From assembly GCA_030430575.1 (NCBI GenBank), contig JAUIKF010000027.1, positions 43,376 to 107,375 of the forward strand: 64,000 nt of DNA. Direction: 5' to 3'. The stretch comes from Bacteroidia bacterium (lineage in GTDB: Bacteria > Bacteroidota > Bacteroidia > J057). Shown piece by piece: positions 8,277-17,544 of this stretch. The notes under the pieces are model-generated. The model made no database searches. It worked only from the letters and a program-made list of their open reading frames with translations, and was not told where the DNA came from. Within the stretch, counting starts at the first letter, position 1. Every line of letters begins with the position of its first letter. The translations under genes and the position numbers were made by a program.

Positions 8277-11200
8277 CTACATCAACCAGCTATTGTCCTC
8301 CATAGCTTTCTCACCTGTCTCAAGCCCGCCATATCCTTCTTTCATCAAGTTCACGATTTCCGCATCACGGTTGCGAACTTTGGTCATATAAGCTACTGAT
8401 GGAAGGGTTTTTACTTCTTCCAAAGCATGGTAAATGCGTTGATTTTCTTTGTAAAGTTTGTGAACAGCACTTTCAGGATCGTTCAGGTCACCAAAGACGA
8501 TGGCGCCTGTAGGACAGGACTGCTGACAAGCTGTCTGGATTTCTCCATCGACAGGCTTCACAGAGGATCCGTCACTGTTGAGGGAAGTACCAGCGCGAAG
8601 CTTCGCTTTCAATTTTCCATCCTGGAGACGCTGCACACAGAAGGAACATTTTTCCATTACCCCACGGAAACGGACTGTTACATCAGGGTTCAAGACCAAG
8701 TATCCCAGTGGATTGGTTTTGTGTGCAGGGTTAAATTCAGTGAATTGATCTCCTACCACATAGTTAAACCAGTTGAAACGACGAACCTTATATGGACAGT
8801 TGTTCGCACAATAGCGTGTTCCTACACAGCGGTTATACGTCATCTGGTTCAAGCCTTCATGACTGTGGATAGTCGCCAAAACGGGACATACCGTCTCACA
8901 AGGTGCATTGTCGCAGTGCTGACACAGCATCGGCTGGAAAACTACATTGGGATTCTGAGGCGAACCACTGTAGTAGCGGTCAATGCGAATCCAGTGCATC
9001 TCTCTGCGATTCATGACTTCCTCTTTCCCTACAACTGGCACATTGTTCTCAGCCTGGCAGCTGACCACACATGCACCACAGCCTGTACATTTGTTCAGGT
9101 CGATGGCCATGGCCCAGCGGATATAGCGGTCAGAAGATTTATCTTTAAAGTGACTCTCCCAAAGGGTGATTAGGTGGCGGCGCTTGTTCAAATAAGAACC
9201 TGCACGGTGGCTATTCACTTCATCAGGATTTTTACTGTATGCGTCGAAGCTGGTCTCACTGATGATCTCCTCAGTACGATCGTAATAGTTGCCAAAAGAT
9301 TCTTGCTTGGCAGGATCAAACAGGGTGTGGAAGGTCTGAATCGAAGCGATTTCATACGTGCCACCTGTTTTGGCGACTTCTACCCCTGCACGCTCAAAGC
9401 GTACATTTCCATCGCGAACTTCTACCCAAGGATAGACATCTGGGCTGCCTTTGATGACAGACGCACAACGTCCGCCGTTTGGACGGCCATATCCGAGTGC
9501 GATACCGAAGGTATTGTTGGCTTGGCCCGGCTGAACGACAACACCTAGCTTGAGGCTTGTACCACCAACGGTGACGTTTACTTCGTCATTTTGCTTCAGG
9601 TTATTGGCAGTAGCATACTGCACAGGCACCAACAAATAGTTGTCCCAAGTAGCCCGTGTGATTGGATCAGGCATTTCCTGGAGCCAAGGGTTGTTGGCAT
9701 ATTTACCATCACGGATGCTCACCTTTTCATAGAGTACTAGCTCAGGGGTGTCACCCGTGTTGTTATTTTTGAGGGAATTGGCAGCAGTAGCAATGTCTCC
9801 TACAAAAGTAGCTGGCTGGTCAGTCGTGACCTCTTCAGTAAATACGCCCTTGCGGAGCGTCTCTTCCCAAAACTTGCGGAAACTACCGCCTTCAGTCTCA
9901 GTGTATTTGCTCTGCCAAGTATTTTTTATTCTATCTGAATAGGAACCCGTCATTCCGCCCCACTGCATAAATGAGTCCTGCGCTTGGCGGGTCTCATAGA
10001 TGGGGTTGATGGTAGGCTGGGTTAAAGTATAATGTCCTTCTACCTGCATGGCATCATTCCAAGACTCTAGGTAATGATGATCAGGTGCTGTGTACTTACA
10101 AAGAATAGACGTCTCATCAGCTTTGTAAGCCAGAGAAACGGAAAGCTTTGTATTGGCTAAAGCAGCTTTGAAAGCGGCTGCATGTGGACTGTCATATACG
10201 GGGTTGGCATCGTAGAAAAATAAGGCATCTACACTACTCAACTCACCTGCCAGAGTAGCCATCGCTTTATCATCTCCTTGCTTATAATAAGAAGGGCGGT
10301 CAATATCTACTGTATTGCCATAAGCACCAATCATGTAGTTGATGCCATTGACAAGATCTTGCATGGCGACATCATTTACCCCACAAAGCACAACGGCCTT
10401 GCCTGCATTTGCAGCGAGGTCTTTGGCGATTTTGTCGAGGACATTGGCAGCAAGGTTAAAGTCAGGCACACCTGGAATAGTAGGCTGTCCTACAGTCCGT
10501 GCCACCTTATTATATAGGTTGAGCAAAACCGCCCCAATCTGGGAAGGCTTCACAGGCATGCGAAGGTCTGCATTAGAGCCTGTGGTCGTCAACAATGATT
10601 CAATCTGGTAATGAACAGACATGCTTCCTGAATCGGGATCGCGTGTCTCAGCATATTGCTTATTGAAAAGTGCTGGCTCCATCCAGGTACCCAGGAAGTC
10701 ACAAGAGATGCCTAGGATTACATTGGCATTATTGATCGAGTAGCTTGGAACAGCTTTTTTACCGAAGTCCTTCTCGTGAGACTCCGCAATAGCTGAATAA
10801 GAAACGGGATCGTACGTGACATGCTGTCCATCTGCAAATCCTCCTAAAAACTCGTCAATGACGCCTTTCGTAGATGGGCTCAGAACTGAGCGGGATACTA
10901 CGCGTACTTTGCTACTGCTAGCAAGGGCTGCCTTGACTTCACTATCAATCGTAGTCCAATTGGTATCATCTCCGCCTTTTGCAGGGCCTTTTAAGCGGTC
11001 TACATCATAGACGTTAAGTAAAGTGGCTTGACCTACCGCATCAACAGCTCCTTTATATAGCGGAGAGTCGGGGTTGCCTTCTAATTTGATCGGACGACCT
11101 TCACGCGTCTTTACAACCACCGGAATACCTGTATCAGTAGTAGAAGCGTAATAGTTCGGGACACCAGGGATGATGTCTTCGGGCTTCTCTACATAAGGCA

Positions 11201-11435
11201 CCGCATGTTTCATGGGTGTTTCCACACAGGCAGCCATCGTAGCGGCTGTCATACCAAATCCCAAGAGTTTTAGGAAGTTACGACGGTCCGTCTGGAAAGA
11301 AAGGGCTTCTTCGTCAGTGTTGCTCAATGCATCTTCGATCGGCACATCTGTCGGAAACTCCTTTTCCATCGTTGCCAGAAATTCTGGCTTTTGTTCTAGC
11401 TCCTCTAATCCTCTCCAATATTTAGGTGAATTCAT
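8277..11435 (-). CDS. actB: Alternative complex III iron-sulfur/molybdopterin-like subunit ActB
   Basis: ATG at 11435 is preferred over the TTG 33 bases upstream, because the protein then begins MNSPKYWRGLEEL, as in homologues (1052 residues). A twin-arginine signal (RRNFLK, about residue 50) is followed by a lipobox-like AAC. The N-terminal two thirds resemble molybdopterin oxidoreductases, but ActB homologues lack the cofactor. From about residue 785 comes a ferredoxin domain with 15 Cys: CTGCGACVVSC, CQHCDNAPCETVC, CVGTRYCANNC, CSFC and CQQSC. That count fits three [4Fe-4S] clusters and one [3Fe-4S]. It moves electrons from ActC to the ActA hemes. Confidence 0.96.
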   Translation of the reverse strand: MNSPKYWRGLEELEQKPEFLATMEKEFPTDVPIEDALSNTDEEALSFQTDRRNFLKLLGFGMTAATMAACVETPMKHAVPYVEKPEDIIPGVPNYYASTTDTGIPVVVKTREGRPIKLEGNPDSPLYKGAVDAVGQATLLNVYDVDRLKGPAKGGDDTNWTTIDSEVKAALASSSKVRVVSRSVLSPSTKGVIDEFLGGFADGQHVTYDPVSYSAIAESHEKDFGKKAVPSYSINNANVILGISCDFLGTWMEPALFNKQYAETRDPDSGSMSVHYQIESLLTTTGSNADLRMPVKPSQIGAVLLNLYNKVARTVGQPTIPGVPDFNLAANVLDKIAKDLAANAGKAVVLCGVNDVAMQDLVNGINYMIGAYGNTVDIDRPSYYKQGDDKAMATLAGELSSVDALFFYDANPVYDSPHAAAFKAALANTKLSVSLAYKADETSILCKYTAPDHHYLESWNDAMQVEGHYTLTQPTINPIYETRQAQDSFMQWGGMTGSYSDRIKNTWQSKYTETEGGSFRKFWEETLRKGVFTEEVTTDQPATFVGDIATAANSLKNNNTGDTPELVLYEKVSIRDGKYANNPWLQEMPDPITRATWDNYLLVPVQYATANNLKQNDEVNVTVGGTSLKLGVVVQPGQANNTFGIALGYGRPNGGRCASVIKGSPDVYPWVEVRDGNVRFERAGVEVAKTGGTYEIASIQTFHTLFDPAKQESFGNYYDRTEEIISETSFDAYSKNPDEVNSHRAGSYLNKRRHLITLWESHFKDKSSDRYIRWAMAIDLNKCTGCGACVVSCQAENNVPVVGKEEVMNRREMHWIRIDRYYSGSPQNPNVVFQPMLCQHCDNAPCETVCPVLATIHSHEGLNQMTYNRCVGTRYCANNCPYKVRRFNWFNYVVGDQFTEFNPAHKTNPLGYLVLNPDVTVRFRGVMEKCSFCVQRLQDGKLKAKLRAGTSLNSDGSSVKPVDGEIQTACQQSCPTGAIVFGDLNDPESAVHKLYKENQRIYHALEEVKTLPSVAYMTKVRNRDAEIVNLMKEGYGGLETGEKAMEDNSWLM

Positions 11436-11495
11436 ATTCTTGTTTTGAGTTCTTGGTTTGACTACCAATTAATAATTAGTCAATCAATAATTTCC

Positions 11496-12728
11496 TTAAT
11501 AATGGCAACGGGCACAGTTAAGGCCGCCCATGTCTTCAACCGTCAGGTCTAGAGAATTGGGTTGTAATTTCCCTTTAACTAATGATTTCACTTTTTCCTC
11601 GCGATGGCAGCTCACACACCAGCCCATACCAAGATTTGAATATTGGTATACCACTTCCATCTCCTCTATAGGACCGTGACACTCTTGGCATTCCAGCCCA
11701 CCGAGTACGACGTGCTGGGCGTGATTGAAATAAGCATGGTCAGGAAGGTTGTGAATACGCTCCCACTTGACAGGCTTCTGTTCATATCCTTCGATATATT
11801 GGCCCTTCTCAGGGTCAAAACCGATGGCTGCGTATATTTTAGCAATTTCTTCTGTGCCTGTAGTAGGGCCTTCCTGAATGGTCTTGTGACAATTCATACA
11901 GACATTTACAGAAGGAATCCAGGCATTTTTACTCTTAGTTACCCCTGAGTGACAGTATTCACACTCAATTTTATAATCTCCAGCGTGAAGCTTGTGACTA
12001 TAAGCGATCGGCTGCTCAGGCATGTATCCTTGGTTGAGAGAAATATCTCGGGCAAATTCTATATACTTCAATGCCCCGCCAACAAGCAGCACAACAACCA
12101 AGGTCGTCATGACAAAGTTGTTTTTGAGCATGCCACGCGCACGATTGCTGACATCAGCAAATGCAAGTGGTTCTTTGTTTTCTTTAGCGCGAACCGCAGA
12201 TACCAGCGTTGCTGTGATGATCACCAATAGCAATGCAATGATCAGCAATACTGCGACCAGTCCAAACAAAGCATAATAAAAGGCAGGGTCTGCTAATGGA
12301 TCAGCAGCACCGCCAGCTGGAGTTACGGCAACTTCAGGTTCTTTCTCATCCTCTGCCTTCACATAAGCCAAAATGTCTTCAATATCTTGGTCTTCGAGGT
12401 TGGGGAAAGGCAGCATGGCCACCCTGTTGTATTGCTCAAATAAGGCAACAGCTCGCTCATCCCCGTCGGCGATCAAGCCAGGCGAATTTCTAACCCATTC
12501 ATATAGCCATAGACGATCCTCCCCTGCTGGGTATCTTTCATATACCTTAGATAAGGCAGGTCCTGTAAGGTTCCTAGCAATCTTGTGACAGGTCGCACAA
12601 TTAGTCCGGTAGAGGGACTCCCCATTGGCAGGGTCTCCATCTTGAGCTTGAAGACTGCTCAATCCTAGGAGGCCAGATAGGCAAAGGGTAAGGATAAATG
12701 TTGAAAGGCGTAAGACGAAGTGTCTCAT
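11496..12728 (-). CDS. actA: Alternative complex III multiheme cytochrome c ActA
   Basis: A 410-residue exported multiheme cytochrome and first gene of the operon. After a signal peptide (cleavage near LQAQDG) comes a class I cytochrome c domain with CATCH at about residue 42. A hydrophobic segment follows (about 148-178) and a second at about 208-222. The C-terminal multiheme domain has CEYCH, CMNCH, CQECH, CVSCH and, at the extreme C-terminus, CARCHY. That makes six CXXCH motifs, one more than the pentaheme core generally described for ActA, so the N-terminal heme domain is an added or fused module. Its gap to actB is only 60 bases when the ATG start of actB is used. Confidence 0.94.
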   Translation of the reverse strand: MRHFVLRLSTFILTLCLSGLLGLSSLQAQDGDPANGESLYRTNCATCHKIARNLTGPALSKVYERYPAGEDRLWLYEWVRNSPGLIADGDERAVALFEQYNRVAMLPFPNLEDQDIEDILAYVKAEDEKEPEVAVTPAGGAADPLADPAFYYALFGLVAVLLIIALLLVIITATLVSAVRAKENKEPLAFADVSNRARGMLKNNFVMTTLVVVLLVGGALKYIEFARDISLNQGYMPEQPIAYSHKLHAGDYKIECEYCHSGVTKSKNAWIPSVNVCMNCHKTIQEGPTTGTEEIAKIYAAIGFDPEKGQYIEGYEQKPVKWERIHNLPDHAYFNHAQHVVLGGLECQECHGPIEEMEVVYQYSNLGMGWCVSCHREEKVKSLVKGKLQPNSLDLTVEDMGGLNCARCHY

Positions 12729-13240
12729 AGTAATGACAGTATGTTATGAATCAACTGTTTGTTCAATACTTTCTGAACTGACAGTGCTTTTCCGAAATCA
12801 GGCCGCAAGTTAATACCACTGGTTTGTTCTTCAAAAGGCAAAGCGAGGAAAATTTGCCCAAGTGTTTTATTTAGAATTATTCTAAATAAGCTCTTTTACT
12901 CCCAATAGCATCAGGCGCATATTGAATCCCATAAAGAATAGCATGTAAATAGAAAAATGCCCTTTTGGGAGTCCCAAATGGCGTTTTATTCGTGGCAGGT
13001 GGCAAATATAGGGACTATCTTGATATGTCGCCAATTTGTTAAGAGAAAGAACGGGTATTTGCCTAAATATTTTATCAACAATTACGACCTTTGCGAGATC
13101 GCTTAGAATCATTGATTTATACCCACTGATAATTTATTGACGAAAGATCAGGCATAATCTGCTGGCAATCAATCATTTAAATTAAAAAATAAATAATCAG
13201 TCAATTCATTAATCAATAATTCTTCCCTAAGAATGCCTAT
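12729..13240. other. Intergenic region between divergent actA and ypdA
   Basis: A 512-base gap holding the promoters of the respiratory operon (leftward) and ypdA (rightward). Two perfect palindromes are visible: a 23-base one at 12867-12889 and a 15-base one at 12964-12978 (TTTGGGAGTCCCAAA). A 76-codon minus-strand frame at 12882-13112 is open, but its stop falls inside the first palindrome and it has no recognisable features, so it is not called as a gene. Confidence 0.6.
12867..12889. promoter_or_regulatory. Palindromic operator candidate upstream of the respiratory operon
   Basis: A perfect 11-1-11 dyad, TTATTTAGAAT-T-ATTCTAAATAA, centred at 12878 and 139 bases upstream of actA. Read toward actA its core is TTAGAATAATTCTAA, identical to the 15-base dyad in front of feoA at 15111. 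The match between an iron uptake operon and an operon encoding many hemes and Fe-S clusters suggests a metal-responsive regulator (DtxR/IdeR-like or Fur-like), which is inference. Confidence 0.6.
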
Positions 13241-14203
13241 ATGGAAAAAATGTTGGACTTGATTATTATAGGAAGTGGGCCGATTGGCCTTGCCTGTGGC
13301 GTAGAAGCTTCTCGTAAGTCACTGAATTACAAGATTTTAGAAAAAGGATGCCTGGTAAATTCGATTTATCGATATCCCGTAAATATGACTTTTTTTTCCA
13401 CATCGGATAAAATAGAAATCGGCGATGTGCCTTTTGTCTCTCATGGTACCAAACCTACTAGAAGTGAAGCATTAGAATATTATCGTCGGGTAAAAAATCA
13501 TTGGGGCCTTGATGTACATACCTATGAGCCTGTACAAGGCATGAAAAAGTTGGTACCGAAAGGTTATGAAGTTCAGACTTCCAAAGCCACCTATGCTGCC
13601 AAGGCTGTCATCATTGCTACTGGTTTCTTCGATTACCCCAACCTTTTGGGCGTCCCAGGAGAAGATCTTCCCAAAGTAAAACACTTTTATGACGAACCCC
13701 ATCCTTATCTGGAGCGGAAGGTCGTCGTGGTAGGGGCTGCCAACTCAGCGGTGGACGTTGCGCTAGAAACCTACCGCAAAGGCGCGGAAGTCACTCTGGT
13801 CGTGCGAAAACCTGAAATCAGCCCCAAAGTGAAGTACTGGGTCCGCCCTGACATCGTCAATCGGATAAAGGAAGGCAGCATCAAAGCCTACTTCAACAGC
13901 AACTTAACCACCATTCGTGAACACGAGGTAGATATCGAAACGCCTGATGGTCAGGTCACGGTCGCAAATGACTTCGTCCTGGCCATGACTGGCTACCACC
14001 CCAATTACAAATGGCTTCAACAAATGGGCATTCAGATCACTGATGACGATGACCGCATGCCGCTACGCAATCCAGACACCTTTGAGACACAGCTCCCAAA
14101 CGTCTACCTCGCAGGCACCGTCTGCGGCGGCATGAAGACCAGTAAGTGGTATATCGAGAATTCGATTGCCCATGCGAAGATTATTTTGGAACAAGTGGGG
14201 TAA
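13241..14203 (+). CDS. ypdA: YpdA family putative bacillithiol disulfide reductase
   Basis: A 320-residue flavoprotein. The FAD Rossmann motif GSGPIGLACG is at residues 11-20 and the NAD(P)H-binding motif VVGAANSAVDVAL at about 163-175. The segment YPVNMTFFSTSDKIEIGD and the closing LAGTVCGGMKTSKWYIEN are typical of YpdA (Bdr). This branch of thioredoxin-reductase-like enzymes lacks the CxxC redox pair; none is seen here. YpdA reduces bacillithiol disulfide with NADPH in Firmicutes, and bacillithiol is also reported in some Bacteroidota. It stands alone between the respiratory promoter region and the Uma2 gene. The family is clear; the substrate is inferred. Confidence 0.87.
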   Translation: MEKMLDLIIIGSGPIGLACGVEASRKSLNYKILEKGCLVNSIYRYPVNMTFFSTSDKIEIGDVPFVSHGTKPTRSEALEYYRRVKNHWGLDVHTYEPVQGMKKLVPKGYEVQTSKATYAAKAVIIATGFFDYPNLLGVPGEDLPKVKHFYDEPHPYLERKVVVVGAANSAVDVALETYRKGAEVTLVVRKPEISPKVKYWVRPDIVNRIKEGSIKAYFNSNLTTIREHEVDIETPDGQVTVANDFVLAMTGYHPNYKWLQQMGIQITDDDDRMPLRNPDTFETQLPNVYLAGTVCGGMKTSKWYIENSIAHAKIILEQVG

Positions 14204-14355
14204 TTGGGGTTTGGGGTAATGGTTATTGATTAGAATTCATTGTAGATAAATCTAGAAGTAGGCTAAGGGGGGTTCTGATTCCATTACTGGAAGGTTAAAA
14301 GCAACGCAGATTACCCTGATTTCGCGGATGTAAGCGGATCAGACATTTTTATAAC

Positions 14356-14964
14356 TCAATCCCCTCCAAACAACTCTCCTAAGTCCATCGCAAACCCTTC
14401 TAGTACCCCCACAGGTACTTTCTCTGGATACACAAAAGGCGTTTTGCGAAGAAGTTGATAAGTACCTTCTGAATCAAGGCGGTAGGGGATAATGGTCTGC
14501 TCATCTGGGTGAACGATCCAGTATTCTCGCACACCAGCGTGCTCATAGAGGTTGTATTTTTCAGTAAGATCTTTGGAGGCCGTTCCCTTTGAGAGGATTT
14601 CAATGATCCAGTCAGGGGGTCCTTGGCATCCTTGCTGATCGATTTTGCTAAGGTCGCATACTATACTAATATCGGGCTGGACAACAGTATCAATTTTTTC
14701 TGGCGTTTGTTGCTGAGGAGGTAAAGGCAGGCGGACATCAAAAGGAGCAGCAAAGGCTTTACAAGTGGCCTTTTTATCCCGTAGGTAATCCATGATCTGG
14801 TAATGAAGTTCTGCTGACATCCATTGGTGAGCAGGGCTTGGCGCAGGACTCATACGAAAAATCTTGCCACGTATCAGCTCTACTACTTCTTCAAACTGCC
14901 AAGTCAAGTAGTCTGCGTAGGTATATTTCTTAGAAAGATCAAGTTGGCTTATACTGGTAATCAT
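14356..14964 (-). CDS. Uma2 family protein (PD-(D/E)XK nuclease fold, DUF820)
   Basis: A 202-residue protein of the Uma2/DUF820 family, which has a restriction-endonuclease-like fold but mostly unknown function. Family core motifs appear in order: YADYLTW near the N-terminus, VELIRGKIFRMSPAPS with the conserved Glu, VQPDISIVCD with the catalytic Asp, GPPDWIIEILS with the catalytic Glu, and EKYNLYEHAGVREYWIVHP with the Lys and the family-defining end. The possible active-site residues (D, E-x-x-x, K) are all present. It is monocistronic, facing ypdA. The region between the two stops contains a degenerate GCAGATTACCCTGATTTCGCGGAT stretch. Confidence 0.85.
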   Translation of the reverse strand: MITSISQLDLSKKYTYADYLTWQFEEVVELIRGKIFRMSPAPSPAHQWMSAELHYQIMDYLRDKKATCKAFAAPFDVRLPLPPQQQTPEKIDTVVQPDISIVCDLSKIDQQGCQGPPDWIIEILSKGTASKDLTEKYNLYEHAGVREYWIVHPDEQTIIPYRLDSEGTYQLLRKTPFVYPEKVPVGVLEGFAMDLGELFGGD

Positions 14965-15099
14965 AGCATCAAAAATACAAAAAAACGGACGAAGTTTGAA
15001 GTTCGGGGATAATCACTATTCATTCAAAATTAAGGCATAGCCTTTTGGCTGACGCATATAAGGAAAAATCGCGATTCTCCCGCTGATTGCTCAGCATCA

Positions 15100-15130
15100 T
15101 TTGTTCTTACTTAGAATAATTCTAAATTAG
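15100..15130 (+). promoter_or_regulatory. feoAB promoter with overlapping palindromic operator
   Basis: TTTG at 15100-15103 and TAAATTAG at 15123-15130 are separated by 19 bases, close to the Bacteroidota consensus TTTG-N19-TAnnTTTG (one mismatch in the -7 element). The perfect 7-1-7 dyad TTAGAAT-A-ATTCTAA (15111-15125) fills the spacer and overlaps the -7 element, the classic place for a repressor. The feoA ATG begins 7 bases after the -7 element, implying a very short or absent leader. Confidence 0.5.
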
Positions 15131-15137
15131 CGGCCCT

Positions 15138-15389
15138 ATGATGAAGATAGCTTCCTCCAATATTCAGCTGTCTGATCTTCCCAAGGGTAGTAGTGCCCGA
15201 ATCATGGAAGTAGACACCTCTGAAGTCCAGATGGCACTGGTCAGGCTAGGAATCACCCCTGGCGACACTTGTGTCCTGGCTAGCAAAGCCCCTTTTGGTG
15301 ACCCGCTCGCAATCGCTGTGAATGGAACCAAAATCGCCATCCGAAAGCGCGATGCTGCGCATGTGTGGGTTTCTGTTTTGAAGAATTAA
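15138..15389 (+). CDS. feoA: Ferrous iron transport protein FeoA (SH3-like)
   Basis: An 83-residue SH3-like protein with the FeoA pattern: LSDLPKGSSARIMEVD at the N-terminus, VRLGITPGDTCVLASKAPFGDPLAIAV in the centre, and IAIRKRDAAHVWV at the end. FeoA is a small cytoplasmic partner of FeoB in Fe2+ uptake. Two adjacent ATG codons (15138 and 15141) are possible starts. It precedes feoB by 59 bases and shares its promoter. Confidence 0.9.
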   Translation: MMKIASSNIQLSDLPKGSSARIMEVDTSEVQMALVRLGITPGDTCVLASKAPFGDPLAIAVNGTKIAIRKRDAAHVWVSVLKN

Positions 15390-15448
15390 ACCATATAAGG
15401 AATATAAGAAAACCACCTTTTTTGACCTTATATGCCCTTAAATGTCTT

Positions 15449-17542
15449 ATGAAGAAAATTGCGCTGATAGGCCCACCCAATAGTGGAAAATCCTCCCTTT
15501 TTAACGAATTGACAGGGCTGAATCAACGGGTAGGCAACTTTCCTGGGGTGACTGTCGATCGCAAATCCGCCGTCCTTTCCCTCCAAAAGCAGCAAATTGA
15601 ACTGATAGACCTTCCCGGCACCAATAGCCTATACCCAACCAGTAGAGACGAACAAGTCAGTTGCGAAATTCTTCGAGATGCTCAGCATCCCGATCATCCC
15701 GATCTCGTCTTGGTAGTTGCCGATGCCACTCAACTCAAACGCGGTTTGATGCTCTGTACACAGGTCATGGACCTTGGCCTTCCGACAGCCCTGGTCATCA
15801 ATATGATTGACCTGCTAGAGCAAGGTGTGCCTCGCCAAGAAATAGATCAGCTTTCCCATCGATTGGGCATACCCATATTTGCGATTTCTGTAGTGAAAAA
15901 GGAAGGCATCAAAGCACTGAAGCATGTATTGGGAAAAGATTTGCCAAGTAGTCGACAGCCATTTATGAAAATCCCGTCGGGATTTCAAGAAGCTTTAGCC
16001 CAAATCAAAACCCAACTGGACACCTCCCATGACTACTTGGCCTATCAGGCGCTTTTGGTTCCCCAAGAATTTCATCAACTCAATGGCCTGGGAGAGCGCC
16101 TACATGCGGAACTCAATTTGACGGATAGTCAGGCTTTGATTTCCAATGAAATGCTGGTGCGGTTTGATAAAATAGAAGGGCTCATGGACGCGCTCAAAAG
16201 CCAGACGTCCCCTACCCCATCACGATTTGCCCGCGTACTAGATCAAGTCCTGATCCACCCGATTTGGGGCTACGCAGTTTTTGGGGTTATTCTCTTTGTC
16301 ATTTTCCAGGCCTTATTCAGTTGGGCATCCTTTCCCATGGACGCCATCGAACAGGGAATTGGTTCCCTCCAAGGCGGGCTAAAAACAAGTCTGCCCACTC
16401 ATTGGATGAGTGACCTGTTGGTAGAAGGCATCATAGCAGGCTTAGGGGGAATTGTCATTTTTATTCCCCAAATCGCCTTTCTTTTCCTCTTCATCGCCAT
16501 TTTGGAAGAATCGGGCTATATGTCCCGGGTTGTCTTTTTGATGGACCGCCTGATGCGGCCCTTTGGTATGAGTGGCAAGTCTGTCATTCCGCTGATAGGT
16601 GGTATGGCGTGCGCCATTCCGTCCATCATGATGGCCCGCAATATTCCCCACCGGCACGAACGGCTGATTACCATCCTCGTCACGCCGCTTATGAGCTGTG
16701 CGGCGCGGATTCCCGTCTATGTCTTGCTGATCGCCATGTTTGTCCCGAGTGACATGTCCTGGGGCTTTTTCAACCTACAGGGGTTGATCATGATGGGGCT
16801 ATACCTGTTGGGGTTTCTAGCCGCCTTAGCTTTTGCTTTTATTTTCAAAAAACTCCTAAAATACCGTAACGAGGGCATATTCATCACAGAGATGCCTGTC
16901 TACCGCATCCCGCGCTGGAAGCAAGTCTTCCTGACCATCTACCAAAAATGCAAGGCATTTGTCTGGGAGGCGGGGCGCATTATCCTCCTCATTTCCATCG
17001 CGCTATGGTTTTTGGCTTCTTATGGACCTTCCAAAGACATGGAGCTGATCGAATTAGAATATTTCCTCAAACTATCCATCCCCAGCCTTGATGAAGATCA
17101 AATAGCTACGCTCAAATCCCAACAAGCAGCAGAGAAACTAGAAGCAAGCTATGCGGGAATTCTGGGCCATGCGATTGAACCAGCTATCAAGCCTTTGGGC
17201 TTTGATTGGAAGATAGGCGTGGGCCTGCTGACATCTTTTGCAGCGCGGGAGGTATTTGTGGGTACCATGGCAACCTTATACAGTGTGGGAGAGGACAATC
17301 AGGAAAAAGGCTTACTCAAACGCCTACAACAAGCACGTGACCCCGTCACGGGAGAGAAGCGATACTCCAAAGGTGTTGCCATCGCACTCCTTCTTTTTTA
17401 CGCTTTTGCCATGCAATGCATGAGCACCCTAGCCGTCGCCAAAAGAGAAACAGGGACCTGGAAGTGGCCCCTGCTTATGGTTGTTTATATGACTGGTCTA
17501 GCGTATCTCGCTGCGTGGGTGGCGTTTCAGGTGTTTGGGTAG
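15449..17542 (+). CDS. feoB: Ferrous iron transporter FeoB
   Basis: The start chosen is ATG at 15449 (697 residues), because MKKIALIGPPNSGKSS is the family N-terminus; an upstream in-frame start would overlap feoA and add 28 unrelated residues. The N-terminal G domain has P-loop GPPNSGKSS (G1), Thr of NFPGVTVD (G2), DLPGTNSLYP (G3) and NMIDLL (G4). The C-terminal membrane domain has two Gate segments; GGMACAIPSIMMARNI and SCAARIPVYVLLI are recognisable. FeoB takes up Fe2+ across the cytoplasmic membrane. It ends 3 bases before a perfect 50-base palindrome that probably terminates transcription. Confidence 0.95.
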   Translation: MKKIALIGPPNSGKSSLFNELTGLNQRVGNFPGVTVDRKSAVLSLQKQQIELIDLPGTNSLYPTSRDEQVSCEILRDAQHPDHPDLVLVVADATQLKRGLMLCTQVMDLGLPTALVINMIDLLEQGVPRQEIDQLSHRLGIPIFAISVVKKEGIKALKHVLGKDLPSSRQPFMKIPSGFQEALAQIKTQLDTSHDYLAYQALLVPQEFHQLNGLGERLHAELNLTDSQALISNEMLVRFDKIEGLMDALKSQTSPTPSRFARVLDQVLIHPIWGYAVFGVILFVIFQALFSWASFPMDAIEQGIGSLQGGLKTSLPTHWMSDLLVEGIIAGLGGIVIFIPQIAFLFLFIAILEESGYMSRVVFLMDRLMRPFGMSGKSVIPLIGGMACAIPSIMMARNIPHRHERLITILVTPLMSCAARIPVYVLLIAMFVPSDMSWGFFNLQGLIMMGLYLLGFLAALAFAFIFKKLLKYRNEGIFITEMPVYRIPRWKQVFLTIYQKCKAFVWEAGRIILLISIALWFLASYGPSKDMELIELEYFLKLSIPSLDEDQIATLKSQQAAEKLEASYAGILGHAIEPAIKPLGFDWKIGVGLLTSFAAREVFVGTMATLYSVGEDNQEKGLLKRLQQARDPVTGEKRYSKGVAIALLLFYAFAMQCMSTLAVAKRETGTWKWPLLMVVYMTGLAYLAAWVAFQVFG

Positions 17543-17544
17543 CG

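Noticed and set aside
8427..9173. 248-codon plus-strand open frame opposite actB
   Set aside because: Lies entirely inside the conserved Fe-S domain of actB on the other strand; composition is that of an antisense frame.
12882..13112. 76-codon minus-strand open frame in the actA/ypdA gap
   Set aside because: The stop lies inside a perfect palindrome, the sequence has no domain, and the region must hold two promoters.
14280..14345. GCAGATTACCCTGATTTCGCGGAT stretch as a mobile repeat
   Set aside because: It resembles a common degenerate repeat of Bacteroidota intergenic regions, but only one copy is present in the window, so it cannot be called a repeat from this sequence.
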